This document shows, piece after piece, positions 57,501 through 64,000 of a stretch of DNA of 64,000 bases. The stretch covers positions 2,046,001 through 2,110,000 of the forward strand of contig NZ_UHDZ01000001.1 in the NCBI RefSeq assembly GCF_900458815.1. Reading direction: 5' to 3'. A model generated the notes under the pieces. It worked only from the letters and a program-made list of their open reading frames with translations. It searched no databases and was not told where the DNA came from. The stretch comes from Staphylococcus saccharolyticus. Its GTDB lineage: Bacteria; Bacillota; Bacilli; Staphylococcales; Staphylococcaceae. The first letter of the stretch is position 1. Each line of letters begins with the position of its first letter. Both the position numbers and the translations under genes were made by a program.

Positions 57501-58803
57501 TTAGTGATGTCCCATATCCTTTTCACCTGGTTTAACAAAGCACATAGCGATAATGCTAATGAGTGAAGCCACAACGGCTGAGATGAACATCGTTGAATAA
57601 CCATGCCATGCAACAAGGAATCCTGTTAGTGTGGGTGCAATAACGGTAGCGGTATTCACAAAAAAGTAAGTCATCCCTCCATATGTACCTGTTTTATTTG
57701 GCGCTGTATCAATTATAACTGCCCAATAGACAGCATTGGGTAAGAAAATAAATGCATTACCAACCATCATCAATACCATAACTGCAACGATGCTATATGT
57801 AAATGGAATAATCAAGAAACATACAGCTGCACATATCATTCCTGCTATAGCAAAGTATGCACGCGCAATGCGCAAACTTCCAGTCTTCTGACGTAACCAA
57901 TCTAAAATTTGTCCACCAAAGTAAGCCATAAAACATGCGCCAATCCAAGGCATCATACCTAGATACCATAGAAAGTGTATTTCAAAGTGATACTCATCTT
58001 GTAAATTATTTAGGTGTCCAAGTGAGTATAAGGAAATTAACATACTGAAAGCCAAAATAACCAACCATGTTTCCTACAAGTGTTGGACTTTTAAAAAAGT
58101 GATGCCACTTTTCATGACCCTTTTCCGTTTCAATTGTTTTTTCAACATTTAAACTGGCTTCTGTTGATCGAATTTCTCTTAATTCCTCTTCAGACACTTT
58201 CTTATTATCTTCTGGGTAATCTGTAAAAACTTTTGCCCATATAACGACCCATACTAAGCCAATGATACCTAGTAAGACGAAAAGTATACGCCAACTTGCA
58301 ATGGTCAAGAATCCTGAGACAATGGGAGCTGTAATCAATGCACCCAGTGAGTGGTACACCAATGAGACCCAATCCGGAAAGTAAGCCACGTTCCTTTGGT
58401 GCAGCCCAGTTTGTATTTTTTTACTAATGGTTGAAAATATAGGTCCTTCAGATATACCAAAGAGTACTCTGAGAAAAGCAAAACCTGCAAGCGCTGATCC
58501 CCCAAATACTGCCATTCCTAATTCTCCAGCAAATGCCATGGCAATTTCAGCTAAAGACCATGCTGTTCCTGCAACAATCCATACAAATTTAGGTCCCTTC
58601 TTATCTGCCGTAATACCGCCAATTAAAGAACCAAACATGTAACCATATCCAAAGTAGCCTAAAATTGATCCCCATGCAATGGTATCAAATCCAAATTCTT
58701 TAATAATATCTTCTTGAGCATATGAAATTGCACCACGATCAATATAGTTAGCCATAGTCATAATGACTATCATCGTGATGATAAAATATCGATATCATTT
58801 CAT
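57501..58803 (-). pseudogene. MFS anion:cation symporter (ExuT/GudP-like), four or more lesions
   Basis: ATG 58803 is followed by AAA and TGA (58795-58797), probably TGG in the ancestor, then YRYFIITMIVIMTMANYIDRGAISYAQ of the ACS family. Between about 58420 and 58350 the frame leaves and later returns, so residues KKIQTGLHQRNVAYFPDW replace NTNWAAPKERGLLSG-like sequence: two indels that cancel. Near 58030 an 8-base loss inside cctaaata repeats gives WTPK-stop; the other frame continues LNNLQDEYHFE to the end at 57501. A sugar-acid importer by family. Confidence 0.85.
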
Positions 58804-59040
58804 AGTTACCCCCACCCCTTTGTTTAGAAAAACATCTCTACTAGCTAAGTTTATCATAGTTTCATTTGAAAGCGATATCATTATTTTAAATTTTCTGAAT
58901 GTTAATAGTTTAAAATTCTTGATAATCGATAGTTAAAATAATTATTTTGAATGTATCTATATTACTTTTATTAATATATTAAGTTTTTGTTATGTTACAA
59001 TATTTGTAAATTAAAATTAACTATAATTAAGAGGTAACTT

Positions 59041-60543
59041 ATGTTCTATTTTGTAGGTAATAATATCGGTCATAAATTAGCTGGCATTGAAAAAGCTATT
59101 ATTAATCGCTTAAGTCTGTTTAAAGAATACGGTTATTATGCAAAGATTGTGCTATTATCATGGAATCGCTATTTAACTGATACATCTTCTAAATATATTA
59201 GCAGTGAAGATTATATCAATATGTATGATTACTTCCAAGAAGCATGCCATGTGACATCTGTTTATAGTAAAAACTGGCTTCATTATTGGGAAAAAGAATG
59301 TGGATATATAATCAAACCAGTAAGTGAGTCAAATGATGTGCGAATATACGATCATCAACAATTTATTATGTACGCACATTTTGCAGATGAAACGTATAAA
59401 AAACTCGATTATATCAATTATTTTGATACGTCAAGAAGAAAAGTAAAAAGAGAACTGTACGACACGCGTGGTTTTTTGAGTTGTGTCAGAATACCATCGA
59501 CAGACCAAAAAATTCAAGCTGAATATTACTTTTCTCCTCAAGGGAACGTCAAAATTGAAAAATATTATGATATTAATTCAAATAATCCTAATGTGGCAAA
59601 AAAAATTATGTTGAATGATTTAGGTAGAACTTTGTTTTTCAATAATGATAATGAATTAGGTGCATTTTTTATAGAAAAGATATATAAAAATGGCGATATC
59701 TTTTTTAGTGACCGTAATCTTCATACATCCCATGTGTTTAATTTGACATCAACTGATATTCCAGTCATCGCAGTGCTACACAGTACACATATCAAAGATA
59801 TCAATGATTTAGAACATTCTTCTTTTAAAAATGTTTATAAGGGTGTATTCGAACATTTAAATCGCTATAAAGCAATTGTGGTATCTACGATACAACAACA
59901 ATTAGATGTAAGTGCAAGAATTAATAATTCAATTCCTGTTGTTGCTATACCAGTTGGTTTTACTTCCGTTGATACGCAATCTTCTACAAATAATGATGTT
60001 GCTATTCCACCTAGAAAATTAATTTCTGTAGCAAGATACTCTCCTGAAAAGCAATTAACACAGCAAATCGACTTAATCCATCAGTTAAAAGAAGACTTTC
60101 CAAGCATAGAGTTACATATGTATGGGTTTGGTAAAGAAGAGCGGCACTTGAGAGAGCGTATTAAACAACTAGAATTAGAAGAGCATGTATTTTTAAGAGG
60201 ATTTTTAAATGATTTAACAAATGAATATCATGACGCATATATGAATTTAATTACAAGTAATATGGAAGGTTTTTCACTAGCATTATTAGAATGTGAGTCA
60301 CATGGTCTCCCTACTATCAGTTACGATATTAAATACGGCCCAGGCGAACTGATAGAAAATGGTGTAAATGGTTACTTAGTAGAAAAGAATAATGAAGAAG
60401 AACTGTATGAAAAAGTTAAACATTTATTGAATCATCCAGGAATACGAAGTGATTTCTCTAATAATTGTTATGTTGCTGTTGAGGCCTATTTTAAGCAAAA
60501 TGTGATAAAGAAATGGGAATACTTTCTTAAAAGTATTAAATAG
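59041..60543 (+). CDS. SdgA/SdgB-like family 4 glycosyltransferase
   Basis: 500 residues, intact. The N-terminal beta-rich domain is of the staphylococcal GtfA/TarM/SdgB type; GT-B C-terminal domain has RKLISVARYSPEKQ, LHMYGFGKEE, VFLRGF, and EGFSLALLECESHGLP (E-x7-E). Such enzymes add GlcNAc or glucose to SD-repeat adhesins or wall teichoic acid. In S. aureus two sit beside sdrCDE; here the next gene is the FMN reductase and no sdr gene is present. AGAGGTAACTT before the ATG. Confidence 0.82.
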   Translation: MFYFVGNNIGHKLAGIEKAIINRLSLFKEYGYYAKIVLLSWNRYLTDTSSKYISSEDYINMYDYFQEACHVTSVYSKNWLHYWEKECGYIIKPVSESNDVRIYDHQQFIMYAHFADETYKKLDYINYFDTSRRKVKRELYDTRGFLSCVRIPSTDQKIQAEYYFSPQGNVKIEKYYDINSNNPNVAKKIMLNDLGRTLFFNNDNELGAFFIEKIYKNGDIFFSDRNLHTSHVFNLTSTDIPVIAVLHSTHIKDINDLEHSSFKNVYKGVFEHLNRYKAIVVSTIQQQLDVSARINNSIPVVAIPVGFTSVDTQSSTNNDVAIPPRKLISVARYSPEKQLTQQIDLIHQLKEDFPSIELHMYGFGKEERHLRERIKQLELEEHVFLRGFLNDLTNEYHDAYMNLITSNMEGFSLALLECESHGLPTISYDIKYGPGELIENGVNGYLVEKNNEEELYEKVKHLLNHPGIRSDFSNNCYVAVEAYFKQNVIKKWEYFLKSIK

Positions 60544-60587
60544 ATTTTAATATAATAAAATTTCCTCTAAACAAAAAATAAATACTT

Positions 60588-60632
60588 AACCCTTAGTGAA
60601 CCACTGCTAGCCTTCACTAAGGGTCAGTTTTC
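60588..60632. terminator. Bidirectional terminator between glycosyltransferase and FMN reductase
   Basis: Perfect stem cccttagtgaa/ttcactaaggg (60590-60600 with 60613-60623) between convergent genes; T-rich on the plus strand. Confidence 0.75.
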
Positions 60633-60641
60633 AATTTACAT

Positions 60642-61220
<579 letters not shown>

Positions 61221-61224
61221 TTAA

Positions 61225-62100
61225 TTAAGTTATATCATTTTCGCTCTTTAAAAATTTCATTACGGCTTTCCCAACACCACTATTTTCATTAGAATCAGTC
61301 ATATACTTAGCTATAGTTTTAACTTCTTGAGTCGCATTATCCATTGCTACAGGATATCCCACTCTTTCTAGCATAGAAATATCATTTAGGTTATCACCTA
61401 ATGCCATCACATGTTTTAAATCAACACCAAGTTGTTTCGCAATTGTTGATAATGCAATCCCTTTTTGAGCATCGGAATGAGTGATTTCTAAATTACCTCT
61501 TGAAGAGGAAGAAACTGCAAGGTTAGGCGATAACGCTAATTCTTGACCTACTTGATCTATTTTACCTAAATCTGAATCAAACGCTAACACCTTCATAATT
61601 AATTCGCCTGGAATATCTTCAATATTGTCATAATTATCAACGACTTTTAAAGTACCGTTGTCGATACGTTTTTGTATGCTATTTTTAATTTTTGTAACAT
61701 CTGCTTTTTGACCAGCACGTTCAGCGATATCTATATAAATAGCTAAATCACGCTTAGGGTCTTCAGTGTAAATCCCTCTGTTGGTATAAATTTGATAGTA
61801 TATATCTTTATCTTTTAAAGTCGTCGTAACTTTTTTAACCAACGAGTGGTTAAGATGTGACGTACTCATAATATTAAATGACTCATCACGTACTTCAGCC
61901 CCATTTAAACATATGTAAGGTACCTTTAAATCAGTTTCTGCAATGGGCGTATTAGCTTCATAAAATGCTCTACCAGTTGCGATGACCACTGTAATACCGT
62001 GTTCTTGAGCAAATTTAATGGCTTCCTGATTTGTTGAAGAAATTTCGTGTGCTGCGTTAAGTAATGTTCCATCCATATCTGTTGCAATTAGCTTTATCAT
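61225..62100 (-). CDS. Cof-type HAD-IIB sugar phosphatase
   Basis: 291 residues, intact. IATDMDGTLLNAAHEIS (motif I), VIATGRAFYEA (motif II), large C2B cap (residues ~85-190), KGIALSTIAKQLG with the Lys and ALGDNLNDISML (motif IV). It dephosphorylates small phosphorylated sugars or cofactors in the cytoplasm; the substrate is not defined. Upstream partner of the FMN reductase gene. Confidence 0.88.
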   Translation of the reverse strand: MIKLIATDMDGTLLNAAHEISSTNQEAIKFAQEHGITVVIATGRAFYEANTPIAETDLKVPYICLNGAEVRDESFNIMSTSHLNHSLVKKVTTTLKDKDIYYQIYTNRGIYTEDPKRDLAIYIDIAERAGQKADVTKIKNSIQKRIDNGTLKVVDNYDNIEDIPGELIMKVLAFDSDLGKIDQVGQELALSPNLAVSSSSRGNLEITHSDAQKGIALSTIAKQLGVDLKHVMALGDNLNDISMLERVGYPVAMDNATQEVKTIAKYMTDSNENSGVGKAVMKFLKSENDIT

Positions 62101-62317
62101 TCGTTGACCTCGTTTCTGATTGATTGTAAGACAAATATTTTAATACCACTTACGTATGCATCTTTTTATTATTTTAGACAAAAGTACTTAGATATAAAGC
62201 GTAATTTAATTAATATATTGGGTACACCCTGCCTTTGATTGATATCAATATATCTTTTATGTTTCAATATTTCTGTAATGTATGGTGATATTTTCTTCTC
62301 TCATTTGCTGTACATCA
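62101..62317. other. Intergenic between Cof-type HAD and tadA
   Basis: About 220 bp, AT-rich, with the HAD gene promoter side and tadA 3' end. No gene or clear hairpin. Confidence 0.35.
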
Positions 62318-63497
<1,180 letters not shown>

Positions 63498-63499
63498 AG

Positions 63500-64000
63500 A
63501 TGAATAATTATAGCATCCCCCAAAATGCAATCATTACAATCGCTGGTACAGTGGGCATAGGTAAATCGACGCTAACACAAGCACTGGCTGATAAATTAAA
63601 TTTTAAAACTTCATTTGAAAACGTGGATCATAACCCTTATTTAGATAAATTTTATCACGATTTTGAACGTTGGAGTTTCCATCTTCAAATCTATTTTCTT
63701 GCCAAACGCTTTAAAGAACAAAAGCGCATGTTTGAATATGGTGGCGGTTTTGTACAAGATCGCTCAATTTATGAAGATGTTGATATTTTCGCGAAAATGC
63801 ATGAAGAACAAGGTACCATGAGTAAAGAAGATTATCATACATACGCAGAATTATTCGATGCCATGGTAATGACACCATATTTCCCCAAACCAGATGTGCT
63901 TATTTATCTAGAGTGTGATTATGATGAGGTGATTGATCGTATCAAACAACGCGGTCGTGATATGGAGATTAATACTAATCCTGGATATTGGAAAAAGCTA
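63500..64000 (+). CDS. dck: Deoxyadenosine/deoxycytidine kinase, cut by the window end
   Basis: 167 residues visible. IITIAGTVGIGKSTLTQALA P-loop, FENVDHNPYLDKFYHDFERWSFHLQIYFL (hydrophobic nucleoside pocket), catalytic region VQDRSIYEDVDIFAK with the DRS motif, and KQRGRDME at the lid. It salvages deoxyadenosine or deoxycytidine. It overlaps closely with dgk (two-base gap) and is probably translated from AAAG. The C-terminus is beyond the window. Confidence 0.9.
   Translation, partial: MNNYSIPQNAIITIAGTVGIGKSTLTQALADKLNFKTSFENVDHNPYLDKFYHDFERWSFHLQIYFLAKRFKEQKRMFEYGGGFVQDRSIYEDVDIFAKMHEEQGTMSKEDYHTYAELFDAMVMTPYFPKPDVLIYLECDYDEVIDRIKQRGRDMEINTNPGYWKKL

Noticed and set aside
13117..58797. TGA reassigned to Trp, suggested by TGG to TGA in vraA and the MFS gene
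   Set aside because: Other TGA codons fall at Arg and Cys positions, TAA nonsense also occurs, and intact genes such as DUF1934 end in TGA.

Overview
The window is a chromosomal segment of a low-GC staphylococcus. It carries sarA, the mevalonate kinases mvaK1-mvaD-mvaK2, argS, lipL-pta next to hemQ, the vra genes, proP, hxlA/hxlB, nagB, bshB2, folE2, tadA and the deoxynucleoside kinases. Their order matches, as I remember it, the S. aureus stretch from mnhA2 to dgk/dck in the opposite orientation. No rRNA, tRNA or CRISPR array was seen. Several protein sequences look closest to the epidermidis/capitis/haemolyticus side of the genus; that is inference from memory, not a search.

The outstanding property is decay. 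About 27 genes are broken against roughly 40 that read intact. The lesions are of many kinds: in-frame nonsense codons, single-base indels, short deletions between direct repeats, a lost start codon and one truncation by an insertion sequence. Whole functional units are dead together: arsR-arsB-arsC, the vraX/vraA/vraB/vraC cell-wall-stress genes, and an Rrf2 regulator with its flavoprotein. Housekeeping genes are untouched: argS, mevalonate kinases, pta, lipL, hemQ, ung, nagB, folE2, bshB2, tadA, dgk. This looks like real genome reduction, as has been reported for S. saccharolyticus, rather than only sequencing error. The species call is a hypothesis.

Layout. 1-5 kb: broken mnhA2, a tyrosine-recombinase-like gene lacking its tyrosine, a DUF1659/DUF2922 pair, a broken DMT transporter and a broken HlyD-like adaptor. 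5.4 kb: intact sarA. 6-14 kb: two alpha/beta hydrolase-fold genes (one broken), HAD, membrane and secreted proteins, a BtuF-like lipoprotein with a dead permease, a dead DUF805 gene and a dead MerR/TipA regulator. 14-22 kb: DNA glycosylase, DUF1934-argS, adh, broken ywhD, HD phosphohydrolase, GNAT. 22-26 kb: mostly broken redox genes. 26-29 kb: mevalonate operon. 29.3-34.6 kb: the accessory island of the window, holding a membrane-protein remnant, an IS6-family remnant, an ATP-grasp remnant cut by an ISL3-family element, an intact 55-residue amphipathic peptide gene and a broken secreted glycine-zipper protein. 34.6-44.5 kb: lipL-pta / hemQ, thrE-like exporter, amino-acid permease, ung operon, bile-acid-hydrolase-family gene, broken pyridoxal kinase. 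44.9-50.7 kb: vra region, proP and a broken HAD gene. 50.8-55.1 kb: hxlB (broken)-hxlA, nagB, yojF-bshB2-folE2. 55.3-58.8 kb: dead ars operon and dead MFS transporter. 59-64 kb: SdgA/SdgB-like glycosyltransferase without adjacent sdr genes, FMN reductase, Cof-type HAD, tadA, dgk-dck.

Five full copies and at least one partial copy of a roughly 200-bp STAR-like intergenic repeat are spread through the window. They sit mainly at the 3' ends of genes, and each full copy ends in a terminator-like hairpin.
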